Part shown: positions 50,084-62,694 of the stretch, in pieces
Layout: each line of letters starts with the position of its first letter
How positions within the stretch are numbered: position 1 is the stretch's first letter
NCBI GenBank assembly: GCA_002245135.1
Contig: NGBS01000876.1
Location: 62,001-126,000, forward strand
DNA: 64,000 nucleotides
Direction of reading: 5' to 3'
From: Proteromonas lacertae
Lineage: Eukaryota; Sar; Bigyra; Opalinata; Proteromonadidae
Notes under the pieces: model-generated
Database searches by the model: none
The model's input: only the letters and a program-made list of their open reading frames with translations
Told to the model about the DNA's origin: nothing
Position numbers and translations under genes: made by a program

Positions 50084-51794
50084 TTATTGAGTTGCACATC
50101 TTTCTATTTCTTCATCATTTATATCACCAATTACTTCGTCATTATCCTATTCATAAAATAAATAATAAATAATATTAATATATATACAACTTTTTTATTC
50201 TTTACTAAAGGAGTAGTTTTTCTATGAATAGGAGAAGAAGGAGAAGGTGATGGTATTTTTGAAGTTCTATTGTTTTTCAGCTTAATAGATGATGATGATG
50301 ATAATGATTTATTATTATGTATAGTTGGTATTGAAGATGTAGATGTTGATGAAACAGATGTATTTACTAAATCCATTTCATCACTACTTGGAGCTGGTGG
50401 AATAGATGAAGATATACTATAATTCAACTGCTTCTTCAACTCATTATTTTCTGCTTTTAATTGTCTTGATTTTTCATATAAACTCTTTATTTTATTTACT
50501 ATATCTTTTGTCATTTTCACTTTTTCCAATTGGTTTATTCTATTATCTTTTTGTTGATTGGAGATTTCTAATTGTCGAATTTCGTCATTTTTTCTTTTGT
50601 TATCTGTTTCTAATTCTAAAATTCTATTGAAAAAACATTCTTTATCCTATTCCATTAAATATAAATATAAATAAATATATATACTTCATTATTTTCATCT
50701 TCATCATTGCTATTATTCTTTATATCTATTTGATTCTCTAGTTCATTAATTCTATCTTTGTATTTATTAATCATTTCCATCATCTGTTCATTTTGAAACT
50801 TCAAGTCTTTTATCTCTTCATCTTTTTGATATAATTCTTCTTGATATTCATTATTCTCACTATTATTATTATTATTCATTAATTCATTTGTCATTATTCG
50901 AATTTGAGTCTCAAGCTGCGATATCTGTGATTTATATTCTTCAACATTCTAATCATTAATATAATATCATATATATATATATATATATACATTCATTACT
51001 ACTTCATCATTCATTATCTTCTCTTTTAATGTTTTAATTTCATTATTCTTTAATATCAATTCTTCTCTATTTTTATATGATTTCATTGCAAATTCTTTTT
51101 CTTTTTCTTCTAATTGTTGTGTTTGGGATGATAATTGATTTATTAAATCTTCGTTCTTCTGTTCTAATGACATTATTTCTTCTTTCATATTCTCTATTTG
51201 TTCATTGGCTGGAGCATCCGTTAGTGATTGTAACGAATCTATTTTTGATTGAAAATCGTTATATAATTCCATTTTTTCTTTTTCTAATTCTTTGATTTGA
51301 GTTTTATACTTATTCATTTGCTATAAAAATATAAAATAATCTATTTTATTAATACATTAACTATCATCTCAAAATTACATAATTTATCTTTAAGATTTTT
51401 GTTTTCGTTCTGTAGTTCTCTCATATTAGATGATCCTTCACCTGAAGAAGCTACTTCTAATTCATATTTCAATTGCTCTATCAACTCGTCATTTTTTGTA
51501 TTTTTATCCCTTAGACTCTTATTTTCATCTATTAAATTCCTTAGTATTGTCTCTTTGTTCTTCATTGTTGACAATTTTGTTTTGCAATCATCAAGCTCTT
51601 GGTTTAGTTTCATAGCTTCATTTTCATATTTCTGTAAATTCTGATTGTTTTCTTCTTTAAGAGAGTTATTTTCTTTTTTTAGTTGTTCTATAGCCTATAC
51701 CAAAAATTCATTTACATATCGAATATACAATCTTCATATTCTCTATTGTGTATTTTAATTGAACTATTTGCTTTTCGTATTCATCTGATTCCAT
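50084..51794 (-). CDS. Long coiled-coil protein
   Basis: Start at 51794; five introns give 506 residues. Residues 1-380 form a nearly continuous coiled coil with Leu/Ile heptads (for example IEQLKKENNSLKEENNQNLQ); a Ser/Pro/Thr-rich region and a basic then acidic end follow. Such proteins serve as Golgi, centrosomal or cytoskeletal tethers. No specific family. Head to head with MED21 at 51839 with 44 bp between. Confidence 0.75.
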
Positions 51795-51838
51795 TTTCAA
51801 AATTCAAATTTTTAAATGAAACGAATATATTTTTTGAA

Positions 51839-52343
51839 ATGGAAGAGATTGATTCTGAAGAAACTAAAAATGATGTAGACGAACTAGACACTATTTCAGC
51901 ATTACAAAGAGATTTAGGTTTATTAGCAGCATGTTTAGATAACGCAATTGGTCAAATTAACTGGAATTGCCCTTCAGCTCCTAATTTACCAACAAGTACA
52001 TCCACTCCACAGAATACAGTACCAGGTGAATTTCAAAATACAGTAAGTTTATTTTTTTATATTGTTATTAAATAGATACACACTTTAGCTAAAGATATAG
52101 CAAATGTTACAAAAATATTAGATAAAGAAATTGATAAACTACCTGATTATGGATCTTCATCAATGTATGAATGTTCTTTTTATTCATTTGAAAAATAGGC
52201 CAAGAACAATGAGAATTGAAACATTAGAAAGTGATATTACTGAATTATCAAAACAAATAATAGGGAAGAAAAGAAAAATTCAGGAATATCAAGAAGAAAG
52301 CAGAAAGATAATAGATAAATGTTTAAATGAAATTGATTCATAA
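51839..52343 (+). CDS. Mediator subunit MED21-like protein
   Basis: Start at 51839; introns of 33 and 34 nt (near 52043 and 52164) give 145 residues, the usual size for MED21/Srb7. The N-terminal helix (ISALQRDLGLLAACLDNAIGQI) corresponds to the conserved first helix of MED21, the middle ELAKDI-like piece (IHTLAKDIANVTKILDKEIDKLP) to its invariant DLxxKxxQIExLIDxLP region, and the end is a heptad helix. MED21 dimerises with MED7 in the Mediator middle module. Sequence is short and helical, so confidence is moderate. Confidence 0.65.
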
Positions 52344-52526
52344 ATGTATTAATAAGATTAATTTAATATCCTTTAATACTTCTGTGTGGTAGTGGTAAAT
52401 AAATGTATTTTTCAGTGATTAAGCTATTAGTTCATTCAAAAAAATGAAATTTATTAAAATATTTGGCTTGACTATCAACCAATCAAATTTCTCTTTTCAT
52501 ATTGAAAATCTATTTCTTGCTCTATC

Positions 52527-54629
52527 ATGTCAGCCTATGCACTTGGTGTTGTACTCGATTCTGAATTCGATTGCTTACCTATCCTTAAATTATTAACTAT
52601 CCAATCAGTTCCACTTGCCAACCACAAAACCGTTGATGTTCGTGTTGGAGTTATTAATGACGTAAGAGTGGCATTTGCATTCCGAACTGCAAATGAATTC
52701 TGTGAAGATGTATTAAGTGCATTAAACTTTCTTGGATGTGAAAGAGTATTGACAGTGTATGATATTAGAAATATTTAATTATCTAGATTAACAGTAGGTT
52801 CACTTAGAAACCACTATTCATTAGGAGACTTTGTTATACTAAGTGGATTTGGTACATCTCCTTTGAATACGTATACACCAAAGGTATCAAGTCATTTCCA
52901 ACCAATTACACCACACTTAGATCCTGACTTCCAAAACGTAGTAAAAATGACAATTAATGGTTTAGGAGCTCGTCATCATGATTCTGGTGTTTATGTTCAA
53001 AATAACTTAGTAGGAAGATATGAGTCAGATGTAGAAATCCTCGAATTTGCCAAAATTGGACATGTAATCGGTAAATTTGGTTGTGATGAAATCTCATATT
53101 TATGTAGTAAGAATGTGAAAGTAAGTGCTTTAGCTGTAATTATTAACATAGCCCATAGTCATACATCAGAAACGCCCTTATATACAAACTTAGAATTAAA
53201 ACATTCACTCAAAAACAACACTCAAAGAGTAGAACATGCAATTGAAAATCTAATTCTAGAACTTTCCAGAAAACCTCTTCAACGTAAACAAGTAGATTTA
53301 ATATTACACGGTCGTTATGTCTTACCAATGACACCAGATTGTCCCATTTTAGAAAATCACAGTGTAGTAATAAATGATAAGAAAATTGTTGAAGTTATTG
53401 ATTCATCAAAAGTCTATGAGAAGTATATACCAAGAAGTTGTAAATATTACAGTCACAATGTATTATTACCTGGATTTATAAACTGTCATACCCATCTTCC
53501 AATGAATATATTCAAAGGATATGGTGATGATATGCCATTAGCTGATTGGTTGAATAATAAGATATGGCCAGCTGAAGGTAGATTTATTGATCCTGAATTC
53601 TTAGCTGATGGTATGAGAATGGGTATAGCTGAATTAATAAAGAGTGGTATAACATGTTTCAATGATATGTATTTTGGTATTCCTACTGAAGTATCTGTAG
53701 GTAAAGAGATTGGTATAAGAGGAGTTTATGGATTTAGTGTAATGTCATTTGCTACTAAAGATGCTAAAGATTGTGATGATGCATTAAAGAAAGCTGAACA
53801 ATATATTAATGATAATAGAAATGATAGTGATTTAGTGTATTTCTCTATTGCACCACATGCTCCATACACTGTTAATCCTACTGATTTTACTAAATGTGTC
53901 AACTTAGCAAAGAAATTAAAAGTTCCAATTCATACACATATTCAAGAGACTGATAAAGAAGTGGAAGATTATAAAAAGGAACACAACTGTAGTCCACTTG
54001 AGAAATTCAATGATTTAGGTATTCTAGGACCACATTTCATATCAGTACATTCAGTTAGTTTAAGTGATAAAGATATTGAAATATTAAGTAAAACAAAATG
54101 TTCTGTTGTTCATAATCCATGTAGTAATTTGAAATTAGCTAGTGGAATAACACGTATCAATGATTTACATAAGAGTGGTGTCAATATTGCATTAGGTACT
54201 GATAGTAGTGCAAGCAACAACAGTTTATCAATGTTTAATGAAATGAGAACTGCTGCATTAATTGGTAAAGTAAGAGAGTTAGATGCAGTAGCTGTACCAG
54301 CGAAGGATGTATTATTTATGGCTACTATTAATGGAGCTAAAGCGTTAGGTTTAGATAATGTTATTGGTAGTTTAGAAAGTGGTAAATATGCTGATGTTAC
54401 TGTATTAGATGTTGATAGAGTTGAGATGATTCCATTATTTGATATTGTCTCTCAGATTGTGTATTGTGGACAAAGAGATATTGTTACTGATGTATTTGTA
54501 GGTGGTAAACAATTATTAAGGAATGGTTTGTTTACTACTATTAATCCTTATGAATTATTTGCTTTAAGTGAGAAATGGGTGAAAAAGTTGAGAGATTTTG
54601 AAGAAAGCAATGCTAAAGATTCTAAGTAG
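52527..54629 (+). CDS. Phosphorylase-like domain fused to MTA/SAH deaminase
   Basis: Start at 52527; one intron (52757-52786) gives 690 residues. Residues 1-205 resemble a 5'-methylthioadenosine phosphorylase: VGSLRNHYSLGDFVI, GVYV and the stretch that should be GPxFET.AE and GMT...E (here VGRYESDVEI and GKFGCDE). Several catalytic landmarks are changed, so activity there is doubtful. Residues 235-690 are a complete amidohydrolase of the MTA/S-adenosylhomocysteine deaminase type: HxH at 311/313, H461 and E464 in HTHIQE, H498, D549 in GTDSSASNN. These match the metal and acid/base residues of the bacterial enzyme. The deaminase is expected to turn MTA or SAH into the inosine derivative plus ammonia. 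MTA deaminases are mainly prokaryotic, so acquisition by transfer is likely. GGCTTGA at 52465-52471 is upstream. Confidence 0.85.
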
Positions 54630-54753
54630 TTGATGACTATATATACATATATATTATATATTAAATATTTCATTTTTGTTTTAATTTTTTCAAATATATC
54701 CATTTTATCAATTATTACATTCTAATTTACTCATTTAATTGAATAAAGGAATT

Positions 54754-55644
54754 ATGTTTGTAATAATAATTTCAGTTGTTGTGCTAACTAGCGTTATTGC
54801 AGTAATATGTCTAAGCGTAACTGATAGTGAAACATCCATACCTATATATGATACTCCTACATGTGATCCATATTATACTCAGAACATTAAATTGTTTGAC
54901 TCAAAAGATCCTAGAATCTTTAGTGATGATGATATAAGAGATAGACTATTCCCCACTTTCAAAAGTGTATATCCATCAATAGGAAGTGATGATTGCATTT
55001 TTGATATAGGTTCAAACATAGGTGAAATAACAGAACTTTTTCTTAATTACTATCCAGAGAACAGAATTTATTTGGCAGAGCCATTAGAATTAAACTATGA
55101 AGCAACAAAAAATAAATTCGCTTCAATAAATCAAATATTAACAATTCATACAGCAATAGGATTTGCTCGAAATAAAACTAGTAAATGGAGATATGATAAA
55201 GCAGGTGACATGATGGGTTTATCAAGATTATTGAGAGTTGAAAACATTACCTTCATGAGTTTAGATAATTTTTATGATTTATATACAAAAAATGAAAATA
55301 TTTTCTTTTTAAAAATCGATGTAGAAGGATATGAAGATGAAGTATTATTTAGCGCAAATAGATTATTACATGATGGAAGAATTAAATATATATATTTTGA
55401 ATATCACCGAATATATAATTTAATATGTAAAAGTAGTTGTACATCATTAATCATCTATTTAGTAGAGTTAAAATATAACTGTTATTTAGCTGGGAAATAT
55501 CAAATGATTAGAATAAGTAAAGGATGTTTTAGCGATATTGATTCTCAGAAATTGGCTCATGTGGTATGTATAAAAGATAATAGAGAAACTGAGAATCAAT
55601 TTGTAAAAACATACAATGAAACTCATTTAAACAATAGTAATTAG
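54754..55644 (+). CDS. Membrane-anchored FkbM-family methyltransferase
   Basis: First ATG at 54754, 296 residues, no intron. The N-terminus is a signal anchor (MFVIIISVVVLTSVIAVICL), so the catalytic domain should face the lumen or outside (type II). The domain has the SAM-binding motif FDIGSNIGEIT, the acidic end of strand 2 (AEPLELN) and the FkbM signature LKIDVEGYE. FkbM enzymes methylate sugars and other small molecules; here a glycan is the likeliest substrate. Several N-x-S/T sites are present. Confidence 0.8.
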   Translation: MFVIIISVVVLTSVIAVICLSVTDSETSIPIYDTPTCDPYYTQNIKLFDSKDPRIFSDDDIRDRLFPTFKSVYPSIGSDDCIFDIGSNIGEITELFLNYYPENRIYLAEPLELNYEATKNKFASINQILTIHTAIGFARNKTSKWRYDKAGDMMGLSRLLRVENITFMSLDNFYDLYTKNENIFFLKIDVEGYEDEVLFSANRLLHDGRIKYIYFEYHRIYNLICKSSCTSLIIYLVELKYNCYLAGKYQMIRISKGCFSDIDSQKLAHVVCIKDNRETENQFVKTYNETHLNNSN

Positions 55645-55648
55645 ACTA

Positions 55649-55822
55649 ATGTTACCAATTGATTATAAAATAATAGACCAATTGAAATTTCAAATTCATC
55701 ATAAATATAAATATGAAAATAAAGAATGTAATTTAGATAAGAAGGTGTTCAATATTAATAATAGTACATACGATAAAGTAACATATTATATTGATGAATA
55801 CTTTTTTTGTGTATATACATAA
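55649..55822 (+). CDS. Short open reading frame of unknown status
   Basis: A 57-codon frame from ATG at 55649 to TAA, beginning 5 bp after the methyltransferase stop, in a different frame. It is uninterrupted in a region where stops are frequent and has mixed composition (MLPIDYKIIDQLKF...). It may be a small gene, an upstream frame or a remnant of a longer one. Confidence 0.2.
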   Translation: MLPIDYKIIDQLKFQIHHKYKYENKECNLDKKVFNINNSTYDKVTYYIDEYFFCVYT

Positions 55823-55919
55823 TTCGGTAATTTTGACCATAAATGACATCTTGATTTAAGCCAAATTTGAAAAGTGTTTAGTTATTTTTTTAATAATTTT
55901 TTCTTTTTCTTGCTTAGAA

Positions 55920-57576
55920 ATGTCCAATACTGCTGTATACAATACCATCTAATAATTTAGGTGCTTGATTGTGGAAATGATGAAATAAATAATAGTTATA
56001 ACCATTTAGTGTTTAATTCAATAAAAAGGAGCAGAGATATGTTTAAACTGAATAATGAGAAAGATGTAAGTGATGATTATGATAGGTATATATTATTTAG
56101 TGTATATATTGAGTTAGTCAGAAAAGAAAAATCTCTATGTTGCTTGAGAGTGAATATGGAAATGTCCGATCGAGTCGAGTTCGACCAATGCTAATTAATG
56201 AAGATGATAAAGTGATAGTAGAAGAAGTAAGTGAAGAAGAAGCTAATGGTATAAATGTTTCAAATATTAATTCCTATCCTTCTGAAGAGGGTGTGGAATT
56301 AAACGAAGAAAATGCAAAAGAAGTGATTAGTTTATCTGAAAATGCAATAGAAAAATCAATAAATGAGATAGTTCAAAAAAATAAAACAAAGAAATCTTCC
56401 AACAGATATGAGAATAATAGTTACAGTATGATTGAATATAAAGAAAAAGGAAATAATAATTACAATAACACATTATCATTAGTTCGATATAAGAAGAAGG
56501 TAATACAACCGAAATGGCATGCTCCTTGGAAATTAATGAGAGTAATATCAGGTCATTTAGGATGGGTAAGATGTATAGCAATAGATCATACAAATGAATG
56601 GTTTGCAACTGGAGGAAATGATAGAACAATCAAAGTATATATTATTATTATTATTATTATATAGATATGGGATACAGCTTCTGGTACATTAAAATTAACA
56701 TTAACAGGTCATATAAATGCAATAAGAGGTTTAGCAATAAGTGATAGACATCCTTATATGTTTTCATGTGGTGAAGATAAAATGGTGAAATGTTGGGATT
56801 TAGAAAGAAACAGTGCAATGCGTAGTTATCATGGTCATTTATTAGGTGTTTATTCAATAGCAATTCATCCAACTTTAGATATAATAATCACTGGAGGAAG
56901 AGATGCATCTGCTAGAGTTTGGGATATGAGAAGCAAGAATCAAATATTTGAATTGCTTGGACATAGTGATTCTATATTCAGTGTAATTGCTCAAGCTGGC
57001 GAGCCTCAGATAATAACAGGTAGTGCTGATTGTACGATGAGATTGTGGGATTTGAGAACTGGTAAAAAAATTGAAGAATTAACTCATCATAAAAAAGGTA
57101 TTAGATCAATGGCATTTCATCCAACGTATAATATTTATATTAAATTGATATATATATATATATATATATATAGTGAATATACATGGGTAAGTGGTGCAGC
57201 TGATAATTGCAAGAAATGGCTATGTCCTGATGGTGATTTTATGATGAATTTTAGTGGTCATAATACAGTAATAAATGGTGTTTGTGTCAATGAAGGAGGT
57301 GTGCTTGTCAGTGCTGCTGATAATGGATCAATTAACTTCTGGGATTGGGAAAGTGGCTATTGTTTTCAAAAATCTAAGACAATTCCTCAACCTGGTTCAA
57401 TGGCTAGTGAGTCTGGAATATTCGCTTGTAGTTATGATAGGACTGGAAGTAGATTATTCACTTGTGAAGCTGATAAGACTATTAAAGAGTGGAAAGAAGA
57501 TGAAAATGAGACGCCTGAGAGTTATCCAATTGATATGAAGTCATGGGAAGAGTTCTGTAGAAGACCAAGACAGTAA
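55920..57576 (+). CDS. PLRG1: PLRG1/Prp46 spliceosomal WD40 protein
   Basis: Start at 55920; introns of 26, 32, 30 and 48 nt (the last at 57126-57173 with a TA run) give 506 residues. The N-terminal half is a helical and disordered lead; the WD40 propeller begins at [20 protein letters not shown], a nearly invariant PLRG1 phrase. Blades end with [44 protein letters not shown]; the KTIPQPGS and [14 protein letters not shown] endings are also specific for this family. PLRG1/Prp46 is a core member of the Prp19/NTC complex in the spliceosome. Acceptance of the micro-introns makes the match continuous. Confidence 0.95.
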
Positions 57577-57767
57577 AATCTTTGAATTTGTTTATTATTT
57601 TATTTTTGTTTGTATTGGAATGACTATCGTAATAAACTAAATAGTTTATAAAATTGCAATTATTTATGCAGAATGATCAAGTAATATGAAGAAATGCGGA
57701 AATGGGTTATCGAAATTTTTAATCTCAAAATTTTCGTTCATATACGTTGATTTTATTTTGATTTAAA

Positions 57768-59900
57768 ATGTCAGATGCAGAAGTCTCAGACCTTCCTCCT
57801 CCAATAGACGAAACTGTTCATATGGATTTACCTTTGGTTGACCAGCCTACAGAGCAAAACTCAGAAGCTAATAATGATAATACAGTAGCTGAAGGTGATA
57901 ATAAGAAGAATAAAAAGAAAAACACCATCAGTGACAGGCTTTATGAAGAAAAGAAGAAACAGGAGGTATACCGTTATTTTTTATATTAATAGGAGAGACT
58001 GAAGTTTAAAGAAGCTAAACTACTAAGACAACAGTGTACGTTTAAGCCAAAAATTATTCAAAACCCCTAAAAACGTTAAAATAAAGGCCAAGACCTCATA
58101 ACACCAATTTAGCCTTGTATTCTACAAATAATTAATGTTTAATTAAATAGATATGAGCAATCTAAAACACCACATAAGGTAGAAGGACCAAACTACTCAT
58201 TTAAACCACAAATAACAAATTACGTTCCACCAAAGACACCACAGGGAGTGAAACCAGAAAATACTGAAGATAAATTGCAAGCTGAGCAAAAAGGAAAGAA
58301 AAAGAAGATATTTACTAGATTATACAATTTATCAAAGGAAGAATCAGTCAAAAAAGAGAAATTAACAAAAGAAATAATGAGTGAAGAGAATAAAGAACTT
58401 AAATTCAAACCTACAATAAATACGTATATATATATAGTTAATTGTTATATTATTTTAATAGTTATAAAGGAGATAAGAATCATTCAATGAATTCAACACA
58501 AAATATGGACTGATCCAGCATATGATCGATTATACCAAGGAGCTTTAGAGAAGAAGAAGAAAGAGGAGGAAATGAAGAAAATGTATGAACAAAAACCTCC
58601 AGCCAAAAGATTAGCTCATAAACAACAAGTAACATCAGTAAATAGATTATATGGAGAAAGTAAAGCTGTATATTTAAATAATTAATTTGAAATAGAGACA
58701 AGCCAAGCTTGAGAAAATAAAAAATCAAAAAGAACAGATGGAGTTAGGTGAATGTACATTTTCTCCAAGAATAACAAAGAAGTCAGAGAAACTAGGCAGA
58801 TTCATCAGCTACAGCAAAAGTTGATGTTTGGAATAGATTATTAATTCCAGATAAAGTGAAATATCGAGAGAGTAGTGAAATAAGTAGTGAATATACATTT
58901 AAACCGCATATTAATCCAAAGTCAAAGAATATAAAAGTAAATATAACAGAATTATATCAAAAAGGAAAAGCAGATTTAAAAGAGAGAAAGAAAGTTGAAA
59001 GAAATGATCCAAATTTTATGATTAGATCAGATCCTGAATGTACATTCAAGCCTGATTTGAAGATTGCAATAACTGAAAAGAAAGCGATTGCTATTAAAAG
59101 AATCACCCAAAACTGATATACCAAAATCAAAGAAATTTGATTATAATAATAGTAATAATGAAGCAACTACAAAAACAGAAACTCCAAGTAAAAGTAAAGG
59201 AGGATTTAAACTTGGTGGTGCAAATAGAGTTAATAGAACTCAGAGTCAAAGTATACAATCAATGCAAGCAAGTTATAGGAAGAATCTTGATGAAAAGCTT
59301 GATAATGATAATATGAATAATAGTAAAAGAAGACATAGTTTTGATGCAGTAGAAGAAGAAGCTGAAGGTATATATGATGATCAAGCTGAAGGTGGTGGTG
59401 TAGTAGAACAGCAAGAACAACAAGAGGGAGTTGAAGGAGAAGAGGTACAATATTATGATGAAGAAGGAGGTGTGGTAGAAGGTGAAGAATATATGGTAGG
59501 TGATGAGAATGGATATTATGGTGAAGATGGTCAATATTATGAATATACTACAGCTGAAGGTGAAGGTGAAGAAGGTGGTGAAGTTTATCAGAATGGATAC
59601 TTTGATGAGAATGGTGAATGGGTGGAATATGATGGAACTGAAGAACAACAACAACAAGAACAAGGAGAAGGAGGAGAAAATGGTGAAGAATATGCTGAAG
59701 GTGAGTATGTAGAAGGAGATGAAAATGGTGAAGAATATGTTGAAGGAGGTGAATATGTAGAAGGAGATGAGAATGGTGAATATATCGCATATGAAGGAGG
59801 TGAACAAGGTCAAGAAGGTGAAGGTGAATATGTGGAAGGAGGTGAATATGCTGAAGGTGGAGAATATACAGAAGCAACTGTGGAAGAAACAAATGAGTGA
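57768..59900 (+). pseudogene. Repeat protein with LY...FKPxI motifs and acidic tail, reading frame broken
   Basis: Start at 57768. Segments repeat a pattern of (R/D)LY followed by a charged helix and (C)TFxPxI: ISDRLYEE...CTFKPKI; FTRLYN...LKFKPTIN; VNRLYG...CTFSPRI; VWNRLL...YTFKPHIN; ITELYQ...CTFKPDL. Similar motif series occur in flagellar proteins of protists, but I cannot name a family. The C-terminal 200 residues are Glu/Gly/Tyr repeats (GEYVEGGEYVEGDENGE type). Between segments the frame changes at about 58055-58100, 58480-58500, 58791 and 59093; at the last two, dropping one base of a short homopolymer restores it. Introns near 57965, 58121, 58423 and 58670 are otherwise normal. Decayed gene, assembly indels, or frameshifting are all possible. 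Confidence 0.6.
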
Positions 59901-60162
59901 TTAGTATGATGTTTTTATCTATAACATATTGTAGGTTTTTTTCATTGTTTGTGAGTTAAAATATATTCTAATGAAAAACTCTACTGTAAATTGTTGAATT
60001 CTCTAATATACTCTAATCTTATGCCTTTTTAACAATAGCGAAAATATATAACGTTCGTATTAGTAAATATAACATCAAAGTTGTATGTGATAAAGTGTTT
60101 TTGTTAAAAATCCAATCACTCAAACCTCAAACTTTTGTTTTTAATTATTTTATTTAATATTT

Positions 60163-62694
60163 ATGGGTCAAAACGAGGCAAAAGAAATTCGTAATTATTT
60201 TATAAAAGGTAAAGATGAAGAGATTACGAAAATGTTACAAAAACCAAATTTTCTTACTTCAGGTGTATTAACAAGTCCTTTATCGAAGAAGCATGATGGA
60301 AATTTAGCAATTCATTTTGCTGCGTTATGTGGTCTCGATGATATACTTAGAGCATGTCTTAATCATACCGATGAACTTAATTTATTAGATAAGAATAATA
60401 ATAATCAAACAGTTCTTCATTGTGTATGTATGAAATGTACTCATAAGTTGCACATGGAAGAAAGTAGAAGTGCCACCTGCTTACAATATTTACTTAATTA
60501 CAAAGAGCAGATCTATAAAACTATTATAAATGAAAAAGATATTTTTGGTATGACTGCTTTACATTACGCAGCTCAATCAAATTGGTTAAGTTTATGTAAA
60601 TTATTAATAAAATCTGGATGTGAGATTGATGTAGTATAATTCTATATAATTTTATAATGTGCATTTCAATAGAAATCAGTAGAAGGTTTAACTCCATACA
60701 GTTTTGCCTTAAAATCCAACAATCAAAAATTAATTCTATATCTCGAAAGTAAATTAGTATCAAAAGATCACTACATAGATGAAGAAGATAAAAAGATCCT
60801 TAATGAGAATGATATCAAAATAGAATCCGTTGGAAAAGATGAATTACTTAATGAACGAAATGAGGCTATTAAAGAGCTGATGGATGCTTTAGGTTTAGAT
60901 GAATCAACAGCAATATTAGTCTTAGAAGAACATAACTACAATATTCCAGAGATTCTAACTCAATTTGCAGATTCAACATTAAAACTTCCAGAAGCACCAG
61001 AAGAGTCGTTTCAATATTTAAATGATAAAGAAACATGTAAAATATGTTTCTCTGAAGTAGAAGCTGATAAAATTGTAGTTTTAAGTTGTGGACATTATTT
61101 TTGTGAAGAATGTTGGAATGGTTATTTAATCTCTCAAATTAACGATGGTCAAATTAAAATAAAGTGTATGGAGGATAAATGCAATAATATTATACCAAAG
61201 GATATAATAGAAAGGACTAGTATCAGCTGAATTATATAAGAAATACGATAATTTTTGTATTAACAATTATATCGAATCAACAAAAGATATGTTCTTTTGT
61301 CCATTTCCTGATTGTAATGCTATAGTAAAAATTAATAAAAATAATAATTATAATAATATCTATTCTCCTTCTCATAATAATAATAATAATAATAATAATG
61401 AAGTTCCATTTATAGAATATGATTTAGAATGTTCTAATAAACATCGTTTCTGTGGTAAGTGTAATAAAAATCCACATATCCCTTGTAGTTGTGAACAATG
61501 GAATGATTGGAAAATAAAAACTTTACAGAATATTCCAACTGAAATCATCAATAACAATAAAGAACTACTTTCTAATCCAGATGAAGCAATTAATCAATTA
61601 TGGATAAATGAAAATACAAAACTTTGTCCAAAATGTCATACACCTATTGAAAAGAATGAAGGTTGTAACCATATGACGTGTAAACACTGTAAACATGAAT
61701 TCTGTTGGTTATGTTTAGAGAAATGGAGTATACATGGTAGTGATACTGGTGGATATTATAAATGTAATAGATATGAAGTATTCTATTATTATTATTATTA
61801 TTAAATAGCAACAAAATGCAGCAAATAATGAAATAGATGAAAAGAAAAAGAAAATTAGATTAACTTATTATTTAGGTAGATTTCAAAACCATCAAAAGTC
61901 ACTACAACAGGAGAGAGAATTCTTAAATAAAGACATACAAAAACATATTGATAGAATAGAAAGTGTTTCTCATAAAGTATATATATATATATATATTATT
62001 ATTAATTGTTTTATTATTTGAATAGAAAATCGATGTTTCTGTAATAAAAGAATCTTTGCAAGAACTTATTAAAACTCGTGAAATATTACGAAATTCATTC
62101 GTTTATGAGTTTTACAATGATGAAATTAAAGAAAAGAAATTAATATTTGAAGAATATTTGGAAAGTTTACAATCAATTACTGAACAGTTAAGTGATGCAA
62201 TTGCGCGTGATCATTGGAGCGTTCCTATCAGTACAATGGTGGAATTAGCTGCCAAAGCAAAAAGAAAACGAATAGATTTTTTACAAACAATCAAAAATGG
62301 AATTTTACCTGATTATATTATTGAAGAAATGAGAAATAATGAAAATGGTAGAAACCGTAATGGTGATGAAATGTTGATGCGTCATCATCATCGTCATCAT
62401 CATCATAATAGAAATCAGTTACACCCTGAACGAAGAGGTGCTATTATACTACCAGATAATACTGATAATAATAACAATACAACCAATACTACTGTAGCAA
62501 CTGCTAATAATAATAATAATAATAATGTTGCTGAGAGTGATAATGATGATGATGATGGTGATGGTGATAATAGTGATAATAGTATTCTTTCACATGCTAA
62601 TATAGATTCAAATTTTATTGTAGGTATGCTCAGGCTTAGAGAAGATATATCACCACGCATAACAGCTATTCAAGAACCACCACCTCCTTCGTAA
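60163..62694 (+). CDS. ANKIB1-like RBR E3 ubiquitin ligase
   Basis: Start at 60163; introns of 39, 31 and 49 nt. Order: N-terminal MGQ (a possible myristoylation site, as in human ANKIB1), ankyrin repeats (NLAIHFAALCGL, TALHYAAQSN), a UBA-like helix (MDALGLDESTAILVLEEHNYNI), then RING1 (CKICF...CGHYFCEECW), IBR (FCPFPDC...CGKC...CSC), RING2 (CPKCHTPIEKNEGCNHMTC, with the catalytic Cys in HMTC, then CWLCL), and an Ariadne-type helical domain ending with poly-His/Asn and Asp tracts. Predicted to be a HECT/RING hybrid-type ligase. One base too many near 61219 (ACTAGTATCAG) breaks the frame between IIERT and SAELYKKY; without it about 803 residues. Confidence 0.85.

Noticed and set aside
52355-52372. 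Another ATATCCTTT U12 5' site
   Set aside because: It lies after the MED21 stop codon with no coding sequence to join and no branch-site motif; taken as chance.
59259-59892. Long minus-strand frames of 184 and 114 codons rich in Phe, Ile, His, Leu
   Set aside because: Antisense of the Glu/Gly/Tyr repeats of the plus-strand repeat protein; no motif of their own.
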